From an uncultured Acidimicrobiales bacterium (lineage in GTDB: Bacteria > Actinomycetota > Acidimicrobiia > Acidimicrobiales > SZUA-35), in the NCBI GenBank assembly GCA_937976305.1, contig CALJSB010000022.1, forward strand, positions 1 to 37,834: a stretch of 37,834 bases of DNA. Direction: 5' to 3'. A program made the translations under genes and the position numbers. Of this stretch, positions 24,629 through 33,502 are shown piece after piece. The notes below the pieces were generated by a model. The model ran no database searches and was not told the origin of the DNA. It worked only from the letters and a program-made list of their open reading frames with translations. How positions within the stretch are numbered: position 1 is the first letter of the stretch; every line of letters begins with the position of its first letter.

Positions 24629-25801
24629 TCATCGGGGATGCATGTCGCCGAACAAGCCATGCATCGACACATTGTCCCAGTCGACGACCGCCGCAGCGTT
24701 GCCGGACGAGTTGGCAGCTCCGCCGTAGTTGTCGAGTCCGAGACGGTCTCGAAACTCACCGGATACTTCAAAGACTCGTTCGTCGAGCTGGATACCCGTG
24801 CCGTCGGCCGCCCGCACGAGCCCGTTGAAGATCGCCACGGTTGCGGCCGCCTCTGTCAGCCCGTGCTGACCCAGGTCGGCACGAAGTTGCTCACGAAGCG
24901 CTACGAGTTCGCTGCTCTCGGCCTCTGACTGGGGCCGGCTCGCCAACCGATTGGCGAGCTCTGAGAAGCGCCCGAGCGACTGCCCATACGGGATGCCGCC
25001 GTCGCCTTCGCCAGCCATCGCGACATCGAGATCGACATCGAGCCCGCTCGCAGCACCACTCGCACGGAGCAGTGTGAGGTGCGAAGCCGTTCAATAGAAG
25101 CACTCGTTGCCAGCGGTGGTTCGAGCTGCGACGAGCTCGACCTGGGGCCGGGTCAACGCTCGCTCCCACGTGAGGTCCATGAACTCGGCGCCGCGCGAGT
25201 AGTGGCTGTCGACGAGTTCTCGCCACGTGGCGTTGGTGGTCGGTATGAGCGAAAACGTCCGGGACACGTTTGCCCGAGTCGGCGCCGTCGATTGGGAGAC
25301 CCAGGCACCAACATCGCCAACGTCGGCTGGTCGCTGCCTTGCCGGCTCTGAACTCACGGCGGAGGGCAACGGCTCGTGGGGCAAACCAAGAGCGTCGGCA
25401 AACCCATCAAGGCACCGGGCGATTGCCGTAACGGCAACGAGTTCGGTGTAGCGCTCTTCGCCGATCTCCTGGATTGCTTCGTCGGCCCACGCCCGCGTGA
25501 GGCGCCCGGGGTCTGATGCCACGCGATGGACCACATCGACGTCGGTTGCGCTGAGAAGGTCGTCTGCCGCGTGGTGTCCAGTGACGGCGTAGGGCGACAC
25601 CGCTTCGAGGCGTTTGGCATCGAGTTCGTTGGACCGAGCGTCGCGCACGTGCAGCCACGCTGCGAGGCGTTCGGCGCCCGTCATCCAGTCGCCCGCTGTG
25701 GCGAGCCCGACGCGGGCCCGTTCTCGAACATCGAGAAGGTGCTCGACGCCCGTTTCAATCGCATCGGGGCCAGTTGAGGCCAGATCATCAGCACGTGCCA
25801 T
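24629..25801 (-). CDS. AhpD-like tandem carboxymuconolactone-decarboxylase-fold protein, selenocysteine-containing (CxxU; TGA at 25091-25093)
   Basis: A 390-residue protein if TGA 25091-25093 is read as selenocysteine 237. The first AhpD/CMD-like domain (about residues 40-140) has no CxxC. The second (about 195-355) reads ALTRPQVELVAARTTAGNECFY, then U, then TASHLTLLRASGAASG without interruption and on to FNGLVRAADGTGI. The motif is C234-F-Y-U237-T-A-S-H241, exactly the CxxCxxxH active site of AhpD-type peroxidase/reductases with the second Cys as Sec. AhpD-like selenoproteins are among known bacterial families. A likely role is thiol/seleno-dependent peroxide or disulfide chemistry. ATG at 25801 has a poor ribosome binding site and a hairpin (25810-25830) just upstream. 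Ordinary calling would give 236- and 129-residue fragments. Confidence 0.85.
25054..25074 (-). promoter_or_regulatory. Candidate SECIS hairpin of the AhpD-like gene
   Basis: Sixteen nt after the TGA the mRNA reads CACUGCUC-CGUGC-GAGUGGUG, an 8-bp stem with two G-U pairs and a 5-base loop that starts 24 nt after the TGA and has G at its second position. This fits the general bacterial SECIS pattern of a small apical loop, a G in its first two bases and a distance of about 16-37 nt. An alternative 6-bp pairing UCGCAC/GUGCGA with a 13-base loop overlaps it. Confidence 0.6.
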
Positions 25802-25809
25802 GGCGTAAG

Positions 25810-25830
25810 GCTGAACGTGGCCCGTTCAGC
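25810..25830. promoter_or_regulatory. Perfect inverted repeat in divergent promoter region
   Basis: GCTGAACG-TGGCC-CGTTCAGC is a perfect 8-bp inverted repeat nine bases upstream of the AhpD-like start codon. It could be an operator, or an RNA hairpin that covers the ribosome binding region of that gene. Confidence 0.55.
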
Positions 25831-25846
25831 TGTCAAATAGTGCCGA

Positions 25847-25863
25847 ATTCGCTCTGGGCGAAT
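25847..25863. promoter_or_regulatory. Second inverted repeat in the same divergent promoter region
   Basis: ATTCGC-TCTGG-GCGAAT is a perfect 6-bp inverted repeat 16 bp from the previous one, between the divergent AhpD-like and metallophosphoesterase genes. The two palindromes differ in sequence, so they need not bind the same factor. Confidence 0.4.
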
Positions 25864-25907
25864 GTATGGAGTCGTCGCCAGCCGAAAGCTGCGACAATGG
25901 AGACAAC

Positions 25908-27017
25908 ATGAGTTTCAACTTGTTCGTTGTCGTGGCGGCGGCCTTCGTCGGCATCGGGGCTGGCTTGGCTGGGTTGTCGAAGACCCCGGTCCGGTGGGAT
26001 TCCGTCTTCAGGACGGGGACCGTTGGCGCTATTGGCGCTGGTCTCGCGCTCATCATCACGGTCGCAGGGACGGGCCGCGACCCGCTCGCTTATGCCCACA
26101 TTCTCTACACGGTGCTCGGCATCTCGGTACCGCTTGCTGCGTTGATCTTGTTTGTCCGAGTTCGTGACTCAAACCTGCTGCGGGCAGTGCTGATCCTTCT
26201 GATGATCCCCGCTCCGCTTGCCGCGTATGCCACCCACATCGAACCCTTCTGGCTGAAAGTTGATCGACTCTCGGTTCCCGTCGAATCTGAGGCCGCTGGC
26301 CTGCGAATCGGCGTGCTCGCCGATCTCCAGACGACCGAGATCGGGATCTACGAGAACGAGGCGATCGATCAGCTCATCGGAGAACAACCCGACGTCGTGC
26401 TCATCGCAGGCGATCTCTGGGAGCTTCCGGCTGACGAGTTCGAATCACGCATACCCGAGTTCGCCGCCCTGTTGGCTCGGCTCGACACCAACGTTGAGCA
26501 CGTCGTGGTTGTCAACGGTGACCACGACAATTACGAGGGCATCCTCGATCTGGCCCAAGGCACAGACATCATCGCCCTCGACAACGAAGTCATCGAGCTC
26601 GAGAGTCGCGGTCTTCGCATGCGCATCGCTGGTCTGAGCGTCGGCGGCAACGAACTGCGTCGGATGGGTGCGCTCGCACAACTCCCCGGGGGTGATGCGA
26701 GCATCACCCGCATTCTGCTTGCCCACAATCCCGACGTCGTCTTCGACCTTCCAGACAATGCGGGGATCGATCTCGTGGTTGCCGGCCACACGCATGGCGG
26801 GCAGGTCAACTTTCCCGTTCTCGGACCACTGGTGACCGCCACCGACCAAATCCCCCGAAGCGTCGCCGCTGGCGGGCTGCACGAGGTCAATGGCAACCGC
26901 ATCTACGTCTCGAGCGGCGTCGGCCGTGTGCGCGACCGCGCACCACAAGTTCGGTTCGGCGCCCGACCGTCCGTCGGCATCATCGACTTCTTTGATCCGA
27001 CAATTGCTGATCTCTAA
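25908..27017 (+). CDS. Membrane-anchored metallophosphoesterase
   Basis: A 369-residue protein with about four N-terminal transmembrane helices (residues about 5-20, 32-54, 60-84, 92-110) followed by a calcineurin-like phosphoesterase domain. The five metal-site blocks are present but altered. ADLQ stands in place of DxH, GDLWE in place of GDxxD, GDHDN for GNHD/E, and AHNPDV and GHTHGG are normal. It resembles YkuE-like enzymes, acting near the membrane on an unknown phosphoester. The ATG at 25908 has GGAG seven bases upstream. The stop is five bases before the next methyltransferase, so they form an operon. Confidence 0.88.
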   Translation: MSFNLFVVVAAAFVGIGAGLAGLSKTPVRWDSVFRTGTVGAIGAGLALIITVAGTGRDPLAYAHILYTVLGISVPLAALILFVRVRDSNLLRAVLILLMIPAPLAAYATHIEPFWLKVDRLSVPVESEAAGLRIGVLADLQTTEIGIYENEAIDQLIGEQPDVVLIAGDLWELPADEFESRIPEFAALLARLDTNVEHVVVVNGDHDNYEGILDLAQGTDIIALDNEVIELESRGLRMRIAGLSVGGNELRRMGALAQLPGGDASITRILLAHNPDVVFDLPDNAGIDLVVAGHTHGGQVNFPVLGPLVTATDQIPRSVAAGGLHEVNGNRIYVSSGVGRVRDRAPQVRFGARPSVGIIDFFDPTIADL

Positions 27018-27022
27018 CCCTG

Positions 27023-27631
27023 ATGCCGTTCTCTGAGGAATGGCAAGCGTTCCGGCGAGCGACTGACTTCGACGAGTACGCAACCCGTTGGGATCGTCTC
27101 GAGGCGGCCGGGCACGACGTGCACGGGGAGGCCGATTTCGTGATGCAGTTCGGCAGCGGGCCTGACGGATGGCCGTCGACGGTGCTCGACGCTGGCTGTG
27201 GAGCCGGGCGAGTCGCCGTCGAGCTTGCACGGCGCGGTGTCGATGTCACCGCGGTCGACCTCGATGAGGATCTGCTGCAACGGGCGAAAACCAGGTCAAG
27301 CGCAGTCACGTGGATCCACGCCGATCTCGCCGAGCTCGACCTTTCGAACCGCTTCGATTGCGTTGTCCTTGCTGGCAACGTGCTGCCCTATGTCGAGCCG
27401 CTCCGTCAGGCCGATGCGTTCGGCGCCTGTGCTCGTCATCTGGCCTCGAAGGGTCGGTTGATCATGGGTATGAACCTGCGTCCGGGCTGGCCAACAACGA
27501 CTGATATCGAGCAGTGGATGAACACAAGCGGGCTCGTTGAGCTTGAGCGTTTCGCTGGTTGGGGCCACGAGGTGTGGGCCGAGGTCGGCACCGAACCGAG
27601 CTACGTCGTGGTCGTGGCGCAGCTCAGGTAG
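27023..27631 (+). CDS. Class I SAM-dependent methyltransferase
   Basis: A 202-residue methyltransferase. Motif I is VLDAGCGAGRVAVELARRGVD near residue 54, followed by the acidic SAM-ribose site in AVDLDEDLL and the strand 4 motif FDCVVLAGNVLPYV. The C-terminal part (GRLIMGMNLRPGWP) is the usual strand 5 region. Small-molecule type; substrate unknown. No clear ribosome binding site precedes the ATG at 27023, which fits coupling to the metallophosphoesterase five bases upstream. Confidence 0.9.
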   Translation: MPFSEEWQAFRRATDFDEYATRWDRLEAAGHDVHGEADFVMQFGSGPDGWPSTVLDAGCGAGRVAVELARRGVDVTAVDLDEDLLQRAKTRSSAVTWIHADLAELDLSNRFDCVVLAGNVLPYVEPLRQADAFGACARHLASKGRLIMGMNLRPGWPTTTDIEQWMNTSGLVELERFAGWGHEVWAEVGTEPSYVVVVAQLR

Positions 27632-27675
27632 ACCAGCCACGGCGGGCGGGCCACCACTGCTGCCAAGATGAGGGC

Positions 27676-29100
27676 ATGACAAACGCCGAAGCCCGTCCAG
27701 CAGAGCCGTGGACTGGAGATGCTGTCGGGCTGGTCGAGGAGTTTCGCGCCGGCCGCCGCTCTCCCGTCGAAGAACTCGAAGCGTGCTACGCCGCCATCAA
27801 CGCCAGCAGCCTCAACGCGATTTGCCACGAACCCAGCGACGCTGCGTTCGAAGCGGCGTCAAACGCTGACCTCTCGAAACCCTTCGGTGGCATCCCGGTC
27901 GGGGTGAAAGAGCTGACGAGCGTCGAGCAGTGGCCGAGCACCGAGGCATCAGTGCCCCTTCGCGAACAGGTGGCAAGCCACACCGCAACGATGGTCGATC
28001 GCCTCGTCAGCTCGGGTGGAGCCGTGCTCGCCGCGCAAACAACGGCGAGCGAGTTTGGCGGTGTCAATCTCACCCGAACAACCCTGCACGGCACGACGCG
28101 CAACCCGTGGCAACTCGATAGAACTCCGGGCGGTTCTTCGGGCGGATCCGCGGCTGCGGTAGCTGGCGGCCTACTCCCGATCGCTACCGGTGGTGACGGT
28201 GGCGGCTCGATTCGTATCCCCGCCGGCTTCTGCGGACTCGTCGGCCTGAAGGGCACCTACGGCCGGATCCCGCTCGGCCCTCTCCATGAACTCGGCAACA
28301 TGACGGTGTCGACGGGCTGCCTCAGCCGATCGGTGCGCGACACCGCGCGCTGGTTCGACGTCACCAACGGCCACCACCCGACCGATCCACACAGCCTGCC
28401 ACCCGTTTCCGGTTGGGAGCTGGGTCTGGGCTCCCACTTCGACGAGCTCCGGGGTGCCCGAGTGGCGCTTGCGCCTGATTGGGGCGGCGCCACCGTCAGT
28501 CCGGTGATGTGGGAACTGCTCGTGGCGGCCGCCCACGACCTCGTGAACGAGACCGGCATGACAATCGTGGAATCGGTCGATACGACCGTGCCTCGGATGG
28601 GAGCGGCTTGGTCGATTTCGGGCATGCTCAGCGTGCGGGCCGCTCTGGGCGACCGCTGGCCTGACTGTGCCGATGACCTCACGCCAGAAATGCAGTTCGC
28701 CATGGAGGCCACGGCAGACCATTACAACGAAGAGGCAAGGGCTCGTATCGAACGTCGCCGCATGGAAGTGAACGAAGCGATGGCCCGCATCTTCGACCCA
28801 GTCGACGGTGCCGACTTCGTGATCACCGCCAGCAACCCAGACGTGGCCTTCGATGCGGACGGCCCACTGCCGAGTGCCTTTGGTGGCGTAAAGGCCGGGG
28901 CAGCCAACAACGGTCGGCTCACGTTCCCCGCCAACCTGCACGGCAACGCAGCAATCTCCGTTCCCGCCGGCTCGCTCGACGGACTACCAGTTGGATTGCA
29001 GATCGTTGGTCGGCACTTCAGCGAACCGCTGCTGTTGGATCTGGCGCTCACAATGGAACGCACGGCGCCCTGGCCGCTGGTGGCGGACCTGTCGAGCTAG
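27676..29100 (+). CDS. Amidase signature family protein
   Basis: A Ser-cisSer-Lys amidohydrolase of 474 residues. The catalytic lysine is in VGVKELTS near residue 81, the cis-serine in PGGSSGGSAAA near 155, and the nucleophilic serine in GGDGGGSIRIPAGF near 178. This is the full amidase signature, as in GatA and AtzF-like enzymes, with a normal length. No GatB or GatC lies nearby, so a catabolic amidase is more likely than the tRNA amidotransferase. ATG 27676 is preceded by a GAGG. It lies 44 bp after the methyltransferase. It ends four bases into the convergent etfA. Confidence 0.92.
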   Translation: MTNAEARPAEPWTGDAVGLVEEFRAGRRSPVEELEACYAAINASSLNAICHEPSDAAFEAASNADLSKPFGGIPVGVKELTSVEQWPSTEASVPLREQVASHTATMVDRLVSSGGAVLAAQTTASEFGGVNLTRTTLHGTTRNPWQLDRTPGGSSGGSAAAVAGGLLPIATGGDGGGSIRIPAGFCGLVGLKGTYGRIPLGPLHELGNMTVSTGCLSRSVRDTARWFDVTNGHHPTDPHSLPPVSGWELGLGSHFDELRGARVALAPDWGGATVSPVMWELLVAAAHDLVNETGMTIVESVDTTVPRMGAAWSISGMLSVRAALGDRWPDCADDLTPEMQFAMEATADHYNEEARARIERRRMEVNEAMARIFDPVDGADFVITASNPDVAFDADGPLPSAFGGVKAGAANNGRLTFPANLHGNAAISVPAGSLDGLPVGLQIVGRHFSEPLLLDLALTMERTAPWPLVADLSS

Positions 29101-30065
29101 CTCCGCTTTTTCACTTCCTCGATCACGGCCGGGATGATGTCGTGGAGATCACCGATGACGCAATAGTCGGCCTTGGTCACCATGTTGGCATCTGGGTCAG
29201 TGTTGATGGCCAAGATCTTCTTTGATGCCATGGCCCCGACCCAATGCTGAATGGCACCAGAGATGCCGTTGGCGATGTAGAGCTCTGGCGCAATGCGGGT
29301 TCCCGTTTGCCCAACCTGATCAGAGTGAGGCCGCCAACCGTTGTTGGTGACCGCACGAGAACACCCGACGCGACCACCGAGCAACTCGGCAAGCTCCTCG
29401 AGCGGAGCAAACGCATCGGCACTGCCGACGGCCCGTCCACCACCGACAACCACGGGAGCCGTTGACAGCGTGACGCCGGCCTCGGCGATCTCGCGATCGA
29501 TGACAATCGAACGGGCGTACAGCTCGTCAATCTCTGGTTCAAACGTTGACGAAGGAGCCTCTTCGCCTTCGGCCGAGACGGGCTCGACCGCATGGTGGGT
29601 CACCGAGATGATCTTGGTGTCAGCCTCGAGGCCAGCGCGCTCGAGCAGTGAGCCGCCCCACTGCACGCGAGTCACCTCGGTTTCGTCGTCGTCTGCGAAG
29701 TCGTCCGCGACCTCGTTGACGTTGGCGACGAACGGCATGTCGAGACGAGCTGCGGCCTGGGCCAACACTTCGTTGCCTCGGCTCGTGCCACAGGCAAGGA
29801 CAACCTCGGGCGACATGTCGTCGATCTGCTGTGCCAATACCTGACCCCACGTCTCGGGGCTGAAGTCGCGGAGCATGTCGTGCTCGGCGACAATCACGGC
29901 TGTTGCCCCGTATTCGCCCAGTGGTGCCAGGTCATCAACCTCGCCACAGACGAGCACGTGCAGGTCGTCTCCCTCGAAGGCGCCACGAGCAAACGTGAGC
30001 GCTTCGAGTGTCGAGGGTTCGATCGAACCACGATCGTGTTCGCACAGAATCAGGATGTCGCTCAT
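29097..30065 (-). CDS. etfA: Electron transfer flavoprotein alpha subunit
   Basis: The FAD-binding subunit of ETF, 322 residues. The N-terminal domain starts MSDILILCEHDRG. The C-terminal FAD domain shows GGGRAVGSADAFAPLEELAELLGG, CSRAVTNNGWRPHSDQVGQTG and YIANGISGAIQHWVGAMASK, all typical of EtfA. It takes electrons from acyl-CoA or methylamine dehydrogenases and passes them to ETF-ubiquinone oxidoreductase. Its ATG overlaps the etfB stop by four bases (ATGA). The operon begins with a dimethylglycine/sarcosine dehydrogenase-like gene, which is the probable electron donor. Confidence 0.95.
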   Translation of the reverse strand: MSDILILCEHDRGSIEPSTLEALTFARGAFEGDDLHVLVCGEVDDLAPLGEYGATAVIVAEHDMLRDFSPETWGQVLAQQIDDMSPEVVLACGTSRGNEVLAQAAARLDMPFVANVNEVADDFADDDETEVTRVQWGGSLLERAGLEADTKIISVTHHAVEPVSAEGEEAPSSTFEPEIDELYARSIVIDREIAEAGVTLSTAPVVVGGGRAVGSADAFAPLEELAELLGGRVGCSRAVTNNGWRPHSDQVGQTGTRIAPELYIANGISGAIQHWVGAMASKKILAINTDPDANMVTKADYCVIGDLHDIIPAVIEEVKKRS

Positions 30066-30835
30066 GACAGAACTCCGAGTTCGTCGAGAAGATCAACGAT
30101 GGCGGGAGCCGCCTCGACACCTTCGCCGATCTTCACCGTGTTACTGACCTGTTCCGGTGGCTGCAGCAGAGTGACCCGCGATTGTTGGCCCTCGTCACCC
30201 TCGGCTTCAAGCACCTTGATCTCAACCTTCTTCGAGGCCAGGCGACCCTTCATGGTTGGGTAGCGAGGGAGGTTGAGACCTTCCTTCACGCCGAGGATTG
30301 CAGGCGTTGGCAGCTCGTAGATCTCGCGACCACCGTCGATCTCGCGACGAGCGGTGACCTTCGAGTTGTCGAGATCGAGATCGATGCCCTTGATGGCGTT
30401 GACGATTGGGCGCTCGAGCTTGTGCGCCACCCGAATACCAACCTGGAATCCGCCGGTGTCGGCGCTCTCGTTGCCGAACAAGATGAGGTCGAACGCACCG
30501 TCTTCGGCCTCGAGCGTCTCGATCGCATCAGCAATCGCCGAGGCGGTTCGTTGCGGGTCCCACTGCGTGGTATCGGCCGAGAGCAGCACGGCATGCTGCA
30601 CACCGAGCGACGCTGCATAGCGCAGCTGTTCTTCAGCCTCAACGGGTCCGAGCGTGAGCACTGTGGCTTCGCCACCGTGGCGCTCCACTAGCTGCACACA
30701 CTCTTCGACGCCACACTCCTCGTGCGGGCTCACCGTGAACCCGAGGTGGGCCGCGTCGACCGCTTGACCATCGTCGGTGATGTTGATGCGCGCCCCGGGC
30801 GCAGGCACCCGCTTCACACAAACGAGCACTCTCAT
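30062..30835 (-). CDS. etfB: Electron transfer flavoprotein beta subunit
   Basis: The AMP-binding subunit of ETF, 257 residues, starting MRVLVCVKRVPAPGA. The family motifs TVSPHEECGVEECVQL (near 32) and FGNESADTGGFQVG and the C-terminal LPRYPTMKGRLASKK are clear. ATG 30835 has GGAGG nine bases upstream. The GGAGG lies at the edge of the dispersed 85-bp repeat (30846-30929), so the repeat supplies part of the ribosome binding site. It forms the ETF heterodimer with the overlapping etfA product. Confidence 0.95.
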   Translation of the reverse strand: MRVLVCVKRVPAPGARINITDDGQAVDAAHLGFTVSPHEECGVEECVQLVERHGGEATVLTLGPVEAEEQLRYAASLGVQHAVLLSADTTQWDPQRTASAIADAIETLEAEDGAFDLILFGNESADTGGFQVGIRVAHKLERPIVNAIKGIDLDLDNSKVTARREIDGGREIYELPTPAILGVKEGLNLPRYPTMKGRLASKKVEIKVLEAEGDEGQQSRVTLLQPPEQVSNTVKIGEGVEAAPAIVDLLDELGVLS

Positions 30836-30845
30836 CACACGCGAC

Positions 30846-30929
30846 CTCCGCCCGAGGGCTCCGGTCGACTCGCTCCGCTCAAACAATCGAGTTTCATGTT
30901 CACAGCAGCTCCGCTCCGCTTCGCAGCCC
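30846..30929. repeat. Dispersed intergenic repeat, copy 1
   Basis: An approximately 84-bp sequence starting CTCCGCCCGAGGGCTCCG and ending GCTCCGCTTCGCAGCCC, between the stop of the dehydrogenase gene (30933) and etfB. It matches copy 2 (36194-36278) at both ends and in the TCGCTxCGCTCAAxCAATC segment. The GCCCGAGGGC core is a short hairpin. Same plus-strand orientation in both copies, although the surrounding genes run in opposite directions. Confidence 0.7.
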
Positions 30930-30932
30930 TAC

Positions 30933-33455
30933 TCATGCTTTGAGGCGGGTGTCGTCGGGGTCGAAGGCGGAGCCGGTGGTGGCGACGACCGTCGCCGGGA
31001 ACAGCTCGTTCATGTACATGACCTGCACCTTGGTGCCGATCTCAGCCATCTCGACGGGGAGGTAGCCCATGCAGAGGTACTTGCCGTAGCTCGGACCCAT
31101 GCCGGCCGTTGTGACCACCGAGACTCGACCGTGACTGTCGGTGATGCGCTCACCATCGGTGGTGAGGATCGGGGCGTTGCCGGCCTGGATGTACCGTTGC
31201 TGGCCCTTGGAGTCGTTCATGTCGTCGATGGCCAGGGTGCACACGAGGGCGGCTGGGCCAGCCTCACGAGCGGCCAGGTAGGCCTCCTTGCCGATGAAGT
31301 CGGCGGCCTTCACTTTGGGGCGAGCAAGCCCAGCTTCGACCGGGTTGTACTCACTCTCGAGTTCGGCACCCATGAGGCGGTAGCCCTTCTCGAGACGACC
31401 GCCTACGGCGTACACGCCGGCTCCGGTGGGCCGCAGACCGTGATCTTTGCCGGCTTCGGCGATGGCATCCCACACGCCGGGAGCGTCGGCCCACGGGATG
31501 TAGATCTCCCAGCCGGTGTCGCCGACGTAGCTGATCCGGAAGATGTCGACGTCTGTGCCGGCGACTTGGATGGACCGGACCGAGCCGTAGGGCGAACCCT
31601 CTTGGCTGAGATCGGCATCAGTGAGCTGACCGAGGATGGCAGGAGCGTTCGGGCCCCAGAGGCCGATGGTGACGAAATCTTCTGTGCGGTTCTCGAAGGT
31701 GACCGAGCCGTCCTGTGGCATGTACTTCTTGATCCAGTGCTCATCTCGACCACCGTCGAACGCACCGGTCACCACGCGGATGTGCTCGTCGCCGAGACGC
31801 AGCATGGTGAGGTCGGAGTGGAAGCCACCGTCGGCGTTGAGCCACGGGGTGTAGGTGGAGGTGCCGACCGGCTTGTCGACCTTGTTGACCGAGAGATACT
31901 CAGCGAAGGCGACAGCGCCTGGACCGGTGAGATCCATGATCTGGAAGGCGGTGAGATCGATCATGCCGGCGTTCTCGCGCAGGTTGAGATGCTCGGCGTC
32001 GATGATCGGGCTCCACCAGCGGTTGTCCCACTCGGTGGCGCGCTCGCTCAGGCCGTACTTCTCGACGAGGTCGGCGTTGGTCTCGTACCAATGCGGACGT
32101 TCCCACACTCGAGCGGTGTAGTAGTAGGCGCCGAGGGCATCGGTCTGGGCCTTGAGGCTCGAGGTCTTGAGATCGCGTCGTGAGTTCCACTGCTCGCTTG
32201 GGTGGACGATGCCGTAGGTCTTGATGAAGTGCTCATCGGCGCGGGCCCAGATGTGCTCGTCAGACTTCTCGTCCTGGTAGAAGCGTGAGACGTCTGAGGC
32301 GTGGGGGTCGATCACTCGTGGGTAGCCGTAGGTCATCCACTCGGCCACGACCTGGGCCATACCCGGGCCTTCCTTGACCCACACTGCGGCGGCCGACCAG
32401 AGGTTTTCGACCTCGGGCACTTCACCGAGACACGGCATAGCGTCTGGCGTGAGCGAGAGCAGACCGTTGATGGCGTACTTGATCTCGGCGTCGCCGAGGA
32501 AGTCCATCAACTCGATGGCCGTTTCCATCTGCGGATCGAAGTCGTCTTGCGTGAAGGGCATCTCGGTTGGCGAGAGTGCAGCTTCGTCGTTTGACGGGAT
32601 CTCGTCTGGGTGGTGCAGGATCGCACGGTGGCCGTAGGAGCCGACCTCCATCGAACCGGATGACTGACGCTCGTAGCAGAACGTGTCCATGTCACGAACG
32701 ATCGGGTAGCCGATCTCGTTGTTGGTCTCGGCGAGGATGTCCATTGGGCCGACGTCTGCCATCTGGTGCACGGCCGGCACGAGCGGGATGTAGGCGTCGG
32801 CCATGTTGGCAATGCGGTTCGACCACACGCCGCAGGCAACGACAACGTAGTCACACTCGATGGTGCCCTTGTCGGTGACCACGCCGGTGACCTTGGTCTT
32901 GCCCGGCACGTTGATGTCTTCGGTGAGAACGTCGAGCACCTCGGTGTTGGCGAACACCTGGAGGTTGCCGGCATCGGTGGCCTTGGTGCGCATGATGGTG
33001 CCGGTATCGAGCGAGTCGACCACAGACACGGTTGGGCAGTAGAAGCCACCGAGAATGACATCGTCGTTGATGAACGGAACGAGTTCCTTGACCTCGGCCG
33101 GGGTAAGCAGATGGGCTTCGACGCCCCACGCCTTGGCTGAGGTCATGCGGCGAGTGAGCTCTTGCATGCGCTCTTCTGAGCGGGCCACCTCGATGCCGCC
33201 GGAATCAACCGAGCGGTCCATGTCGCGGTACTGGTTGGCGCTCTGCACGCCGAGCAACGCCATTTCCTTGTTGTGATCAACGGGGAAGATGAAGTTCGAT
33301 GCGTGACCGGTCGAGCCGCCGGGGTTCGGCAGCGGACCTTTGTCGAGCAGGACCATGTCGGTCCAGCCGAGGTCAGAAAGGTGGCCAACCAGGCAGTTGC
33401 CGACGATGCCGGCACCAATCACGACGACCTTGGCGCTTGTGGGGAACTCGCTCAC
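30933..33455 (-). CDS. Dimethylglycine/sarcosine dehydrogenase-like flavoprotein with GcvT folate domain
   Basis: An 840-residue FAD enzyme that demethylates N-methylated amino acids. The N-terminal FAD oxidoreductase domain has GAGIVGNCLVGHLS near residue 14 and GGSTGHAS with H51, matching the GSTWHA covalent-FAD histidine of the dimethylglycine dehydrogenase family. From about residue 480 a GcvT-like tetrahydrofolate-binding domain follows (ENAGMIDLTAFQIMDLTGPGA; EIYIPWADAPGVWDAI; GYRLMGAELESEYNPVEAGL). Known members pass the methyl group to THF as methylene-THF and electrons to ETF, and etfBA lie directly downstream. GTG 33455 has GGGAG seven bases upstream. It is divergent from a GntR/FCD regulator. 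The exact substrate (dimethylglycine, sarcosine or a related N-methyl compound) is inferred. Confidence 0.92.
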   Translation of the reverse strand: MSEFPTSAKVVVIGAGIVGNCLVGHLSDLGWTDMVLLDKGPLPNPGGSTGHASNFIFPVDHNKEMALLGVQSANQYRDMDRSVDSGGIEVARSEERMQELTRRMTSAKAWGVEAHLLTPAEVKELVPFINDDVILGGFYCPTVSVVDSLDTGTIMRTKATDAGNLQVFANTEVLDVLTEDINVPGKTKVTGVVTDKGTIECDYVVVACGVWSNRIANMADAYIPLVPAVHQMADVGPMDILAETNNEIGYPIVRDMDTFCYERQSSGSMEVGSYGHRAILHHPDEIPSNDEAALSPTEMPFTQDDFDPQMETAIELMDFLGDAEIKYAINGLLSLTPDAMPCLGEVPEVENLWSAAAVWVKEGPGMAQVVAEWMTYGYPRVIDPHASDVSRFYQDEKSDEHIWARADEHFIKTYGIVHPSEQWNSRRDLKTSSLKAQTDALGAYYYTARVWERPHWYETNADLVEKYGLSERATEWDNRWWSPIIDAEHLNLRENAGMIDLTAFQIMDLTGPGAVAFAEYLSVNKVDKPVGTSTYTPWLNADGGFHSDLTMLRLGDEHIRVVTGAFDGGRDEHWIKKYMPQDGSVTFENRTEDFVTIGLWGPNAPAILGQLTDADLSQEGSPYGSVRSIQVAGTDVDIFRISYVGDTGWEIYIPWADAPGVWDAIAEAGKDHGLRPTGAGVYAVGGRLEKGYRLMGAELESEYNPVEAGLARPKVKAADFIGKEAYLAAREAGPAALVCTLAIDDMNDSKGQQRYIQAGNAPILTTDGERITDSHGRVSVVTTAGMGPSYGKYLCMGYLPVEMAEIGTKVQVMYMNELFPATVVATTGSAFDPDDTRLKA

Positions 33456-33502
33456 GTTTCTCTCCCTGTCACGGTAAAGCAGGATGATCTTGTAGATAGA
33501 CG

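Noticed and set aside
24629..24631. The TGA ending the AhpD-like gene as another selenocysteine codon
   Set aside because: The codons after it do not continue a recognisable domain, there is no redox motif at that position, and the protein already has a complete CMD domain.
30777..32183. 468-codon open frame antisense to the demethylase gene
   Set aside because: It lies wholly opposite etfB and the GcvT-domain-containing gene, and shows no motif or ribosome binding site.
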